A stretch of DNA of 43,325 nucleotides. Source: a virus. Below, piece by piece: positions 34,129-43,084 of this stretch. How positions within the stretch are numbered: the first letter of the stretch is position 1; every line of letters begins with the position of its first letter. Position numbers and translations under genes: made by a program. The notes under the pieces are model-generated. The model saw only the letters and a list, made by a program, of their open reading frames with translations. It ran no database searches and had not been told where the DNA came from. The stretch is taken from IMG/VR virus record IMGVR_UViG_3300047494_000040, positions 1 through 43,325 of that record, one strand, 5' to 3'.

Positions 34129-34755
34129 CTATGCGACCAAAGCGTTCTTATAAGTGAGCCACGGAAAGTCCGTCTGATAGCTCGCGTACGTGTTGAACGG
34201 TGATATGTTGTACCCCGGAAGCCCGTAGGTCCGAAACCCGAACAAAGTGAATATGTTTGGACTGTATATGATCGAACCGATCTGAACTCCCATTGGTATA
34301 GGCAGGATGTTGCTCGTAACGAATATTTGCGCGAGATGCTGACTTCCGATGGATGAATTGAGGAAGTAGCTCATTCGCATGTCCTGATAGTCGAACACGA
34401 GCATCGCTCCGGGAAAGTAGATATTAAGAAACGTCTGTATCGCGAAGAGGCTGCTCGAGTACCCGTTCTTAACTATCGCGATGTTTATGAATGACAGGAA
34501 GTCCGCGTCGTCAAGAATTATTGGGGATCCATCCAGACCCGACCCATATCTGGTGACCCCTACGTACTTGCCCAAGACGTCAAGCTGAACTCCGGTGGCG
34601 GTGGAGAGGTTGAACGCGTTTTGAACAGCTATGGGAAGCTGGTTCATGATCACCGGTGTAACTAAGGCTTTGATCGTAGCATAGGCATTAGGAAGCCCGA
34701 TGTACTGCATTATGAGCAGATTCGCATAATAATTTATAATCTGCTGAGTCGTCAT
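34129..34755 (-). CDS. Baseplate protein (P2 gpI / DUF2612-like)
   Basis: 208 residues, ATG 34755 overlapping the J-like stop by ATGA. FNLSTATGVQLDVLGKYVGV, DADFLSFINIAIVKNGYSSS, and LAQIFVTSNILPIPMGVQIG match tail proteins of the I/DUF2612 group, which join J-like wedge proteins to the tail fibres. Order J, I, fibre is conserved in contractile phages. Confidence 0.75.
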   Translation of the reverse strand: MTTQQIINYYANLLIMQYIGLPNAYATIKALVTPVIMNQLPIAVQNAFNLSTATGVQLDVLGKYVGVTRYGSGLDGSPIILDDADFLSFINIAIVKNGYSSSLFAIQTFLNIYFPGAMLVFDYQDMRMSYFLNSSIGSQHLAQIFVTSNILPIPMGVQIGSIIYSPNIFTLFGFRTYGLPGYNISPFNTYASYQTDFPWLTYKNALVA

Positions 34756-36155
34756 ATCGTATTGACCGTCGCAGTTGCTGTGTTGCTAAGGCTGTCCGTG
34801 ACCATAAGCGTGTCCACGAATCCAGCTGATCCGGCCGTGTATATTCCGGAAGATGAGTTTATCGATCCACCGCTGTTGTTAGTTACGAATGAGTAGGTGA
34901 GGGTTCCGTATCCTCCGAGGCCCGTCATCTGCTGGGTTGTTCCGTGTGTCACGGAGCTCACTACCGGCGCTAGGATCATTGGCAATATTATGATGTTAGT
35001 CTTAGTGAAGACGAACTGATATTTTTTGGATGTTGGTGCAAGGGTTGTTGTGTAAGAACCGCCGATCGTGGTGCTGAATCCAGCGTTGGTAACCAGTGTG
35101 TTCGGGTCTATCACCTGAACCGCTGTGGCTAAGGCGTTCACGTTTATTTCCTGATTCACCCCTGGCACGTATCCGGTAAGAAGACCAGACTGGATTGCCG
35201 CTATCTGTGGCAAGGCCGTCCCATTTAGAGATGTGGCTGTGAACTTGATGAACACCGACTCAGGCACCACCACATCCCAACTTATTACAAACGGGCTTCC
35301 ATCGATTTGAGTTATGGTGTACGTGACCGATCCGTACATGCCGCATCCTGCGTTTCTCTTCTGATATATTGCCGTTGCGATCTGTGAGGCTGCGGCGCTT
35401 CCGGCTACTACCACCCATATTGAATGTCCAGGTACACCGTCGCCGTTAATGGTCCCGGTGTTATTCTCGTAAACCTGGACGTAGTCAAGACCGTTAATGT
35501 TTTCTAAGGCGGCGACTAATCCCTGTAAGTATCCCTGTGAAGCCAAGGATACCGACTGCTGTCTTCTGACCCTTAGCGCCGCGTCTGTCTCCTCGTTTAT
35601 TCCGAGATTATTATATGTCGTTGGATTATTTATCGACGTCACGCCTAGTACGATTGTGACCGGTACCGTAATGGAGTTCGGTGTCGTCGTTATGGCGCCA
35701 GGATTCGCGGCCTGGAACAGGTAGCTATAGGTTCCGGCCCCGGAAATACTCTGACTGTTTTGCAGTTGCCATTGATTACCTAAATTATCAGCAACAGTGA
35801 ACACAGGCTGTACCGTTTGGTTTAAACCGTAAATGTTTAATGCTTGAGACGCTACGATAGTTATGTATGTGGTGGTGTAAGTCCCGGCTAATCTCTGTAT
35901 TCCGTTGATTGCCACGCGCTGGTCAAGCACTGTGCCTATCGCGTTGTCCGGATCGAACATGTTGTAGACCTGAACCAATAGGTCTTCTAGATCCAGCACG
36001 GCCTGGATGAAGATCATCATCATCTGTCCATCTGGGCTTTCAGAGTCGAGGTCGATGTCGGCTCCATAGATCGTTTGAAACGCGGCCGTGAACTGATTAA
36101 CTAGTTCGGTCTGTGAGGCCGTTTCTATTCCTGCTGCTGTGATCTGATTAGGCAT
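34752..36155 (-). CDS. Baseplate J-like wedge protein with C-terminal Ig-like domain
   Basis: 467 residues from ATG 36155. J-like features: the N-terminal TELVNQFTAAFQTIYGADID, DSESPDGQMMMIFIQAVLDL, DQRVAINGIQRLAGT, then TDAALRVRRQQSVSL and YLQGLVAALENINGLDYVQV. About residues 1-385 cover the wedge protein. The last 75 residues (GGYGTLTYSFVTNNSGG, SINSSSGIYTAGSAG, TDSLSNTATATVN) are an Ig-like domain similar to that on the tail terminator. It forms the wedge ring of the baseplate and triggers sheath contraction; the Ig domain is an unusual surface addition. Confidence 0.85.
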   Translation of the reverse strand: MPNQITAAGIETASQTELVNQFTAAFQTIYGADIDLDSESPDGQMMMIFIQAVLDLEDLLVQVYNMFDPDNAIGTVLDQRVAINGIQRLAGTYTTTYITIVASQALNIYGLNQTVQPVFTVADNLGNQWQLQNSQSISGAGTYSYLFQAANPGAITTTPNSITVPVTIVLGVTSINNPTTYNNLGINEETDAALRVRRQQSVSLASQGYLQGLVAALENINGLDYVQVYENNTGTINGDGVPGHSIWVVVAGSAAASQIATAIYQKRNAGCGMYGSVTYTITQIDGSPFVISWDVVVPESVFIKFTATSLNGTALPQIAAIQSGLLTGYVPGVNQEINVNALATAVQVIDPNTLVTNAGFSTTIGGSYTTTLAPTSKKYQFVFTKTNIIILPMILAPVVSSVTHGTTQQMTGLGGYGTLTYSFVTNNSGGSINSSSGIYTAGSAGFVDTLMVTDSLSNTATATVNTI

Positions 36156-36216
36156 CTAAGCTCCCATTAAATTAAAAATACTCCGACCACACCAAGCCGG
36201 CTCGTTCCAGTATCCG
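36156..36216. other. Short gap between fibre and J-like genes
   Basis: 61 bases. TGGGAG five bases before ATG 36155 is the J ribosome site. The palindrome AGCCGGCT is present, but no terminator or promoter could be made out. It may be a gene insertion point, since the fibre gene interrupts the gp25-J order. Confidence 0.4.
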
Positions 36217-38499
36217 TTAGAAAATTCTCACAATGGTCCACTCGATAGCCTGAGCGAGTCCTACAGCAGTTACTACGGTTTGCCCGGAACTTGATGCTCC
36301 CTGAAGTTTAACTGTAACGGCAGAAGTTGTAGCTGGGGCGTATATTCCAGTTAAAGTTACAGGGAAATAACCTCCTGAAACTATCTGAAGGTCTCTCGTT
36401 GAAATAACAGTAGTTCCATCTGTAAGCTGGATACTTTCATCAGCCCCAACAGTATTTCCTGACTCAGTAAAAATTGCTGTGATCATATAAACTGCGGTAT
36501 TATTTGCCGGAGTAAAGGTTATACCAGGAAGACTGCTTGCAGCTTGAGTTAGAGTAATACCTGAAGATTTTCTAATCGTTAATGCTGGCGTGCTTCCCGT
36601 TGAAGTCATATCGGCATAACTTGCCGTGTTCTGAGTCCAGGACATTCCATTTGCATGGTAAGCAGACGCATAACTCCCAGTAGGACTTGAGCCGCTAGGC
36701 GCTTGCCATGTGGGCGCTGATGTTGCCCCGGTTGAAGTTAATACGTTCCCAGAAGAGCTCCCTGCAATTGAAGGCGCAAATACGAAGTCCCAGTTTGCGG
36801 CCGTTGTAGGAGTTGCAACAAGCGCCCTAAAAGTTGCCGCAGTGTTTTGCGATAGAGTGGTAATGGTGTTTGCGCCTGAACTTTGAACGGTTACAACTCC
36901 AGTGCTTTGGTTTTCGATAAAATACTCAGCCCCTTGAGCAACAGATGTGGTCGGAAGCTTTACGGTTTGCGTTGTGCTACCAGTCCAATAATTCGTTTCG
37001 GTACTGGCGATGGTCATGGTAGTCGTGCCAGCAGCCGTGGCTGTGGTCGTAAAGCCAGGGATTAAAGCATTCGCACTTAAATTTTTATTGGCATCCCATG
37101 AGGCAACAGTCGTAGCAGTGGGTGTTGTGATATTTGATGTTTGCCCTGTACCTCCATGAGCTACGGCTATAGTTGTCGCATTCCAAGTACCTGTGGCAAT
37201 GGCACCGACACTTGTTAAGGCTGAAAGTGTGGCAAGACTTGTCGCCGAGGTTAGGGCATTCGCGGTGGTAAGAGCTGATAGGCTTGTCAGCGTTCCGTTT
37301 GTCGAAGCTGTGATATTAGTCGCATTACCCGTCAAGGCCCCGGTAAATGTCGTGGTCGAGAGGTTGTTCGTGGACGGATTAAACGTGATCCCTGTACCTA
37401 AGTTAAAGGGTTGATTTCCATTCGTGGAGGAAGCTGCAAACAACGGAAAGTAAGATGCGTTTGTTGTCGTTGAGACCGTCGCGCCGTTTGTGGCATTGGT
37501 GGCAGTTGTGGCAGTGGCAGCGTTTCCGGTAGTCGATTGATTTAGCGTGGGAAAGTCGGCGGCTATGGCTATCGATGGTACCCCGGTTGACGTGGTATTT
37601 TTCAATATTCCGGTTGCAAGACCTGACAGCGCGGTTCCGTTTATCTTTCCAACAACGGTGGCGCCCTGCGTTCCGGTTACATCTCCTGTCAGAGATCCAG
37701 AAAAGTTGGTTGCTGTCGTGGCTGTCGCCGCGTTTCCTGTGGTGGACTGGTTAAGCGTCGGAAAGTCTGAAGCGATTGCGATGCTTGGTACACCGGTCGA
37801 GGTAGTGTTCTTCAGTATGCCGGTGCTCAGACTCGAGAGCTGTGTGCCGTTAATTTTAACTACGGTTGCGGCAACGCTTCCCGTACCACTCGCGGTCACA
37901 TCACCAGTCAAGGCTGTTATTCCGGAGCTTCCGCTTGGGGTAGCCCATGTGCCGTCTCCACGCCAGAACGTGGTCCCTGATGCCGAAGTTCCAGAGTTTA
38001 GGTTTGTGACCGGTAAATTACCGGTAACCTGGCTAGCTAGGTTTATGTTAGCTACACCTAAGACTCCGCTCGTGGACTGAACCACTCCTGTAGAAAGCGG
38101 TGTCGTGACTGTACCCGTGAATGTCGGTGAGGCTAGCGGTGCCTTTAGACCGAGAGCAGTATTAAGATCTGTCTGTGCTGAAAGCGTCCCGGTGATGGAT
38201 CCCCATGCTGCGCTTCCCCCTCCACCACCGAGCGCCGCCCAGGAACCCGCTATGTATCCAGAGAAGGCTCCCAGAGTCGTATCGTATACCAGGTCACCGT
38301 TAGTCGCGGCCAGAGCATTCTTCTGTGTGGTGGTCATCCTGGGAGCAAGGAACGCTCCCGTAGTGCTCTTAACTTCAAGCGATGCCGAAGGATCTATCGG
38401 TGAGCCATCGCCCACCTTCAGTATCGAGAATGTGGCCCCGAATGCGGAGCTAGTGATCAAGCTCGCCGCTAAGAGACTACCGAGTAATTTTTTCATCAT
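36217..38499 (-). CDS. Large tail fibre protein with N-terminal signal peptide and tandem repeats
   Basis: 760 residues, ATGATG at 38499 overlapping the upstream stop. Residues 1-21 ([20 protein letters not shown], then GATF) are a clear Sec signal peptide. Then [20 protein letters not shown], a fibre-stem region with [20 protein letters not shown], and two tandem repeats of about 68 residues (about 197-265 and 269-335) sharing [17 protein letters not shown] and [15 protein letters not shown]. The C-terminal 200 residues ([20 protein letters not shown] onward) look like a globular receptor or beta domain. Position suggests a virion fibre; the signal peptide suggests host-gene origin or export. 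Confidence 0.75.
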   Translation of the reverse strand: MMKKLLGSLLAASLITSSAFGATFSILKVGDGSPIDPSASLEVKSTTGAFLAPRMTTTQKNALAATNGDLVYDTTLGAFSGYIAGSWAALGGGGGSAAWGSITGTLSAQTDLNTALGLKAPLASPTFTGTVTTPLSTGVVQSTSGVLGVANINLASQVTGNLPVTNLNSGTSASGTTFWRGDGTWATPSGSSGITALTGDVTASGTGSVAATVVKINGTQLSSLSTGILKNTTSTGVPSIAIASDFPTLNQSTTGNAATATTATNFSGSLTGDVTGTQGATVVGKINGTALSGLATGILKNTTSTGVPSIAIAADFPTLNQSTTGNAATATTATNATNGATVSTTTNASYFPLFAASSTNGNQPFNLGTGITFNPSTNNLSTTTFTGALTGNATNITASTNGTLTSLSALTTANALTSATSLATLSALTSVGAIATGTWNATTIAVAHGGTGQTSNITTPTATTVASWDANKNLSANALIPGFTTTATAAGTTTMTIASTETNYWTGSTTQTVKLPTTSVAQGAEYFIENQSTGVVTVQSSGANTITTLSQNTAATFRALVATPTTAANWDFVFAPSIAGSSSGNVLTSTGATSAPTWQAPSGSSPTGSYASAYHANGMSWTQNTASYADMTSTGSTPALTIRKSSGITLTQAASSLPGITFTPANNTAVYMITAIFTESGNTVGADESIQLTDGTTVISTRDLQIVSGGYFPVTLTGIYAPATTSAVTVKLQGASSSGQTVVTAVGLAQAIEWTIVRIF
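37495..37911 (-). repeat. Tandem coding repeats in the tail fibre
   Basis: Two consecutive units (37705-37911 and 37495-37695) encode near-identical segments of about 68 residues. Protein identity is much higher than DNA identity, so the repeats are old and kept by selection on the protein. Confidence 0.7.
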
Positions 38500-39245
38500 A
38501 CACCCGCCGTAAATGAAGTTGAGGCTTGGATGATGAGGTTACCCACGTAGCCTGTGCTGCTGAGACTATCCGATGCATAGTAGACCTGACCGGTGGAGCT
38601 GTTGACCGAGAAGGTGACTCCGCTCGAGGGACCTGAGCTTCCCGAGAGTATGAAATTGTCTACCGACCACAGCGCTGTATCGATGTCGTATTTCAGCACG
38701 ACCGTTCCACGCTGAATGAAAGTCTGAGTCGAAGATCGTCTTTCTATTAAGTACGGGAGATCTATCGCCCAGAAGGATGTCGAGAACAGTGCTCCGTTGA
38801 TCGCGGTCGCCGCAGCGCCGTTTAGCAATGGCTGATTGAACTGAGGCAGAAGGTTGTTCACTGGAGGTGCCAATTGCGATCCTATCCCAACAGATTGAGT
38901 AACCACGCTAGTCACGTTCCCGAACGTCGTTGTGACCGTGTAGGATACGCTGAATGCCCGGGTGCTATGTATTAAGTTTATGGCCGTGTTAACGATCCCG
39001 GTGACGTTGTCTGTATTCAAAATAACTGCGTTGATTGCCAGTTGCAAGGCAAGTTCGCTCTTGCTGCCGCCCAGGAAGTTAAACCAGTCTAAGCCAGCCG
39101 AGGTATCGAAGAAGCAGTCTCCTAGAAAGGACAAAAGTCTGCATGAGATCGTCTGCGCCACCGCCGCGTTGGCCTGGAGATAGTTGTTCTGTCCCGAACC
39201 GTAAGTCCAATCCCCTGTCGCAGGGTTCAGTGCACGTACCCGCAT
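38496..39245 (-). CDS. Baseplate wedge protein (gp25-like) with C-terminal extension
   Basis: 249 residues from ATG 39245. N-terminal part (to about 125): [60 protein letters not shown], matching gp25/W-type wedge proteins, which are usually about 110-140 residues. The additional 120 residues are beta-rich ([38 protein letters not shown]) and again contain an S-STG-Y-A pattern like the Ig-like domains. The gene lies between spike and fibre, before J. Confidence 0.75.
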   Translation of the reverse strand: MRVRALNPATGDWTYGSGQNNYLQANAAVAQTISCRLLSFLGDCFFDTSAGLDWFNFLGGSKSELALQLAINAVILNTDNVTGIVNTAINLIHSTRAFSVSYTVTTTFGNVTSVVTQSVGIGSQLAPPVNNLLPQFNQPLLNGAAATAINGALFSTSFWAIDLPYLIERRSSTQTFIQRGTVVLKYDIDTALWSVDNFILSGSSGPSSGVTFSVNSSTGQVYYASDSLSSTGYVGNLIIQASTSFTAGV

Positions 39246-39946
39246 TATTCTATCAAGCCTCCAAGTTGTGTCGCCAGAGTGGCGAGCTGTGTCGCTACCG
39301 CAGGGTTGACCGGGCTGCCGTTCACGGCGTTGGTGTTCGCTAGAGTCTGCAGCTGAGTGAGTATGTTTTGCAAGACCGTATTCAAGGTGGTCGTAGCGTT
39401 AAATATCTTCACCTTAGTGGTGCTGACACCCACACCGGTTGTTCCGTTCCTAAGCACTGCCCTTGCTGAATCATAGTTCATAAGCGCGGTCGTATTGCCA
39501 GTCCCAGTCAGATAGTTTAAACCGACTAGGGCGACGCCATCCGCGAAGGAATGAAACCTGGAGGTGGCAACGGGTCCGACCTGTCCCCCTTGGAACCAGT
39601 TATCTATACTGCGGTCATTAAAAAGGATAATGCACTGGTCACCCTGAGCGATCGGCATAGTCAGATAAGCCGAGCCACCGCCGAGTATCACGACCGGCAT
39701 ATCGACTATTAAAGGGTAGTTCGTCTGAGTCGCTACATAAAGATTGGTCGAGACGTCGAGAGTGAAGCTTGTCTTCGTGTAGTTAATGGTAGCCTGCACC
39801 GTTTGTGTCGTCGAATTAAACGACTGGATGGTGGCCAGATGATGGCAGTTCAGGTCGATGAATATCTCTTTTTTTAGTAGGTTTAACAGGTCGCTTAGAC
39901 TTGGTTCTGTGGGAGTTGAGTTCTGAACTATATTCGTCATCGTCAT
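39245..39946 (-). CDS. Baseplate spike (Gp138-like, gp5/gpV type)
   Basis: 233 residues from ATG 39946, overlapping the hub gene by ATGA. HHLATIQSFNSTTQTVQATI, YPLIVDMPVVILGGGSAYLT, MPIAQGDQCIILFNDRSIDN, WFQGG and RFHSFADGVALVGL are the conserved OB-domain pattern of Gp138-type membrane-puncturing spikes. A late helix (about 190-230) ends the protein. It forms the trimeric tip that pierces the outer membrane. No lysozyme domain. Confidence 0.85.
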   Translation of the reverse strand: MTMTNIVQNSTPTEPSLSDLLNLLKKEIFIDLNCHHLATIQSFNSTTQTVQATINYTKTSFTLDVSTNLYVATQTNYPLIVDMPVVILGGGSAYLTMPIAQGDQCIILFNDRSIDNWFQGGQVGPVATSRFHSFADGVALVGLNYLTGTGNTTALMNYDSARAVLRNGTTGVGVSTTKVKIFNATTTLNTVLQNILTQLQTLANTNAVNGSPVNPAVATQLATLATQLGGLIE

Positions 39947-40797
39947 GGCTGCACCGTGGTTATGGCGCTCGTGCCATAGAACATGCCTACCGAGGTGACC
40001 GCGTCACCGCACACAGCCTCTGAGATCATTCCCCTGTGCTTAAGTGATATGATTTTGTAGAATCCGTTGAAGTTCTGCCCAGTACTGCTGTCGAGCTGTA
40101 TCTGCTGTCCGACTACGAGTCTTGGTTCGAAGATTATGTCGAATGTTAAAATGGTCTGTTCGCGTACCGGGGTCCCTAATAGTCCGCTTGCCGAAGTGAT
40201 AAGCAGCATTTCACCATCTATGCACTCGCTGTCGTTAAGCGCGTGAGCCACGCCGTTGTCGATGAAGAATCCTCCCCCGGTTATGTCCCTCAGGATGTTC
40301 GCTGTGTTGCCTGAGAACGAGCAGCCCCTAGTTAACGATCCCGGATAGTTTCCGACCGCGCCCAAGGTCACACCGGGCAATGATCCGGCTAGCGTAGAGA
40401 TCACGGTCTCCTGTGCGGTACCGGCCGGGAACAGTTGATTGGTCTGTCCGTTAGCAAAGGCGAATCCACCGTCAAATGACTCTATAGAAGTGATGAAGTT
40501 TACCCCTTCACGGACCGACCATGCCTGGGTGATGTTTCCGCTGAATATTACCGGAAGGTTTGTGCCATATCCGGCCTGCAGCTGTACCGACCTGTATGTG
40601 CCGCTATCCATGATGTTGAAGCGGATCTGATTTCGGTTGTTGGCCGATAGATTGTAGATACGTATCGAGCAGACGTTCGCAGACGTAAGGATGTTCCTGG
40701 TGATGTCGAACTCCACTGTGAACGGCGGCTCTATCACGAGAAGCTCGTTATTCGGTGTCTCGACGGTCAGGATATAATTACGACCTAGCTTATCCAC
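39943..40797 (-). CDS. Baseplate hub protein (gp27/gpD-like)
   Basis: 284 residues from ATG 40797. GRNYILTVETPNNELLVIEP, FTVEFDITRNILTSANVCSI, RIYNLSANNRNQIRFN, and VQLQAGYGTNLPVIFSGNIT followed by QAWSVREGVNFI fit the hub proteins of small contractile phages, which link the tube to the spike. It overlaps the plug gene by 8 bases and the spike by ATGA, the standard order plug-hub-spike. Confidence 0.82.
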   Translation of the reverse strand: MDKLGRNYILTVETPNNELLVIEPPFTVEFDITRNILTSANVCSIRIYNLSANNRNQIRFNIMDSGTYRSVQLQAGYGTNLPVIFSGNITQAWSVREGVNFITSIESFDGGFAFANGQTNQLFPAGTAQETVISTLAGSLPGVTLGAVGNYPGSLTRGCSFSGNTANILRDITGGGFFIDNGVAHALNDSECIDGEMLLITSASGLLGTPVREQTILTFDIIFEPRLVVGQQIQLDSSTGQNFNGFYKIISLKHRGMISEAVCGDAVTSVGMFYGTSAITTVQP

Positions 40798-41146
40798 TCA
40801 CGTTCCCGGAAAGGATATCCTCATACTGGGTCACCTCCGCGGCGTCCAGAAGATAGAGGGAGAAGGCCCCTGACTCAAAGTCCTCCTGAAACATTGGTTC
40901 CCTAGACACATTGTTCGCGTAACACGCCATCCCGAATGGTATTTGATTCTTAAACTGCCTCAGGAAGTTCGGGGCCACCGTGATTCTAATATTAGTGAGT
41001 GTGAACGTCCCATAGGTCAGGTTAGTTATGAACCACCCGTTCTGCAGGGGAATGTAGTAGAGCGACATTTGTAGAGACGTCCCGTCTGGCAATATCAGTG
41101 TCTGCTTCTGCATGAAGTCGTCTGTGATCTGTCCGATGATGTACAT
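40790..41146 (-). CDS. Baseplate plug protein (Pam3 gp18-like)
   Basis: 118 residues from ATG 41146. QTLILPDGTSLQMSLYYIPL, QNGWFITNLTYGTFTLTNIR and NQIPFGMACYANNVSREPMF resemble the small beta-barrel proteins called baseplate plug in simple contractile tails such as cyanophage Pam3. It would seal or organise the hub. One base separates its start from the Dit-like stop. Confidence 0.7.
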   Translation of the reverse strand: MYIIGQITDDFMQKQTLILPDGTSLQMSLYYIPLQNGWFITNLTYGTFTLTNIRITVAPNFLRQFKNQIPFGMACYANNVSREPMFQEDFESGAFSLYLLDAAEVTQYEDILSGNVSG

Positions 41147-42019
41147 TTAAGCGCTAACTCCTAATCCGGGATAGCTGTTTGACAGCCCGTCAGTCAGGCT
41201 CATGCTCGATGCCGGTGTCGAGCTGCCAAGGTCAGTAAGCGTGCTTCCCTGAGCCGCGGCTCTTCCCTGAAGGTTCGAAGGATCAAACACGCTGACCTGA
41301 GTGGAGGCGATACGGATCCTCTTGAACTGTACCTCGAAGTCGGTGATGACGTTAGTGTCAGCATCCTGTATCGCGCGGAGGCTCTTGATCGCCATGTTCT
41401 GGAAGACGGCCCATGGTGTCTGCACGGTGAAGAGCGTACGCGATGCCCAGTATCCGTAGAACTGCTGGAACATGATCTGTTGCTTGTTTTGATTTGCTAC
41501 GGAAGTCAGGCCTGCGGCGCCAACGTAACTCTCACCACCGCTGTTGGTAACTGTGGCCCAAGCCTGGACCGCTGAATTTAAGGCGCTCGCTCCGACCTGA
41601 TAGAGTTGAAACGCCTCATTGTATGCGAGAAGGGCTGTAGCCGAAAGTGTCGGGACGTAATTTGATATCGAAACCAGCTTGTCAGCCACCGCTTGGACTG
41701 CCGCTAGAGCAGCCGGAGCAACGTCGTTTAACTCGCCTATAAAACCATGGGTGGTCACCAGTTCCGGCTTAAGGGAGATTTGGTCTTGGAGTGCCGTATT
41801 GTCCTCGATGTAGTGATCGGTTATGTCACTCTCGAGGCTTACGCTCTGCTCACCTTCATAGTGAAAGAGAAGTGATGCCGGTGGTTGAGCCGTGGTTCCG
41901 TTGGTTGTAGGAGCGTTCTGCGGCTGGTATCCAATGGTCTTCTGCGGACTGACGAGTATCAACCCGGAAAGTGCCGTTGCCGCCGAGGTCGCTGTGGAGA
42001 GTGATGATATGTTTCCCAT
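41147..42019 (-). CDS. Dit-like baseplate/tail hub protein
   Basis: 290 residues from ATG 42019, adjacent to the tape-measure stop. LFHYEGEQSVSLESDITDHY and LQDQISLKPELVTTHGFIGE, later FTVQTPWAVFQNMAIKSLRA and TDFEVQFKRIRI, resemble the Dit-like domain family, in which a beta domain has a DH...PE...G core and a TPW...M motif. A helical insertion (about 90-200) separates the two. It would form the ring joining tube and baseplate hub. The last 60 residues are low-complexity Ser/Thr/Gly. Confidence 0.68.
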   Translation of the reverse strand: MGNISSLSTATSAATALSGLILVSPQKTIGYQPQNAPTTNGTTAQPPASLLFHYEGEQSVSLESDITDHYIEDNTALQDQISLKPELVTTHGFIGELNDVAPAALAAVQAVADKLVSISNYVPTLSATALLAYNEAFQLYQVGASALNSAVQAWATVTNSGGESYVGAAGLTSVANQNKQQIMFQQFYGYWASRTLFTVQTPWAVFQNMAIKSLRAIQDADTNVITDFEVQFKRIRIASTQVSVFDPSNLQGRAAAQGSTLTDLGSSTPASSMSLTDGLSNSYPGLGVSA

Positions 42020-43084
42020 TTATGATCCAGCCCTCTGCGCCGACCGCTGTCGGTATGCTTGGTTGATGGCCGACTTGTGCAGATCCTTTACGGCCTTGGT
42101 GTCTTTCGCATCGCCGTGATGGGTAATGTTCTGATTTATTGTCGATGGCCCCGACTGACCTGTGATCTTGCTTCCGATCCAATTGCTAAGCATCGATACG
42201 GGGTCGACCTTCAGGTTTCCTTTTTTGTCTGTCGCGCCTCCTGTGATGCCGGAAAGCTTGTCTACACCGGAGCTGATCCCTGAGAAGATCATTCCCCAAC
42301 CTTCGAATATTTTTCCGATCACCGAAAACAACTGAAGCTTTTCTGACAGCTTCTCAAATGCCTCGATGACTTTAAAAACGGCGTCTGCCACCTTTGATAT
42401 GTCATTCACTAAACCTTGCCCGTGAGCGGCATTAAAGTGTCCCATCGCCATCTCTATCTTGTTTGAAAGGTTCGACCATGCGACGTTACTCTTATCCAAA
42501 GAGCTAATTTCACCTTGAGAGTATGTGGGAGCCTTACTGATAGTTGTGGGGTTAAACGCGTTCCTTCGCATCGCCGCGATGGTACCCTCAGACAGACCAA
42601 ATGACTTTAAAACATTGTTTCCCACATCCTGTGGCAATGCCTTGGCCGCCTTCTGCAACTGTTCCATCACGTAGAAAGTATCTCGAGCCTTCTTCGGATC
42701 GAAGCCAACTGTCTTAGCTATTATGCCTAAGCCTTCGGGCGCGCCCTTGCCCAGCATCATGTTGGTCATTGATGCCTGTACGCCCTTGAGAGAGCCGGTG
42801 AACTCCTCTCCCGAGACACCGGCCTGCCGTGCGGCGTACTGCCACTGTTGCAATGTCTTGCTTGATAAGCCCGTGAGAGCGGCGAAGTTGGTGAGGCCTG
42901 TGCCTGCTGCACCGGAGGCGGACATCATCCGCTCCATCCCGTACATCACGGCTAGTATCCCGGCCTTAGCCTCGAGGGACATCGAGCTTACTTCGCCCAG
43001 TCCCTTCTTGACGTTGCCGAGGGCACCGACGGTCTTTTCCGTCCCCTTGATGCCTAAGTTTACAAAAAGTTCGCCTATATTCAC
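42020..43084 (-). CDS. Tape measure protein
   Basis: 354 residues from GTG 43084, which overlaps the chaperone TGA (GTGA), with GGAG eight bases upstream. MNIGELFVNLGIKGTEKTVG, then FAALTGLSSKTLQQWQYAAR are typical tape-measure N-terminal elements. The middle is helical, with a hydrophobic stretch (IGKIFEGWGMIFSGISSGVD), and the C-terminus is basic. Tape measures set tail length at about 0.15 nm per residue, so 354 residues predict a short tail of roughly 50 nm. A variant 5' end of the same gene is at 1-131. Confidence 0.85.
   Translation of the reverse strand: MNIGELFVNLGIKGTEKTVGALGNVKKGLGEVSSMSLEAKAGILAVMYGMERMMSASGAAGTGLTNFAALTGLSSKTLQQWQYAARQAGVSGEEFTGSLKGVQASMTNMMLGKGAPEGLGIIAKTVGFDPKKARDTFYVMEQLQKAAKALPQDVGNNVLKSFGLSEGTIAAMRRNAFNPTTISKAPTYSQGEISSLDKSNVAWSNLSNKIEMAMGHFNAAHGQGLVNDISKVADAVFKVIEAFEKLSEKLQLFSVIGKIFEGWGMIFSGISSGVDKLSGITGGATDKKGNLKVDPVSMLSNWIGSKITGQSGPSTINQNITHHGDAKDTKAVKDLHKSAINQAYRQRSAQRAGS

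Noticed and set aside
37547-38080. 177-codon plus-strand frame
   Set aside because: Antisense shadow of the repetitive fibre gene; its own repeats mirror the fibre repeats.
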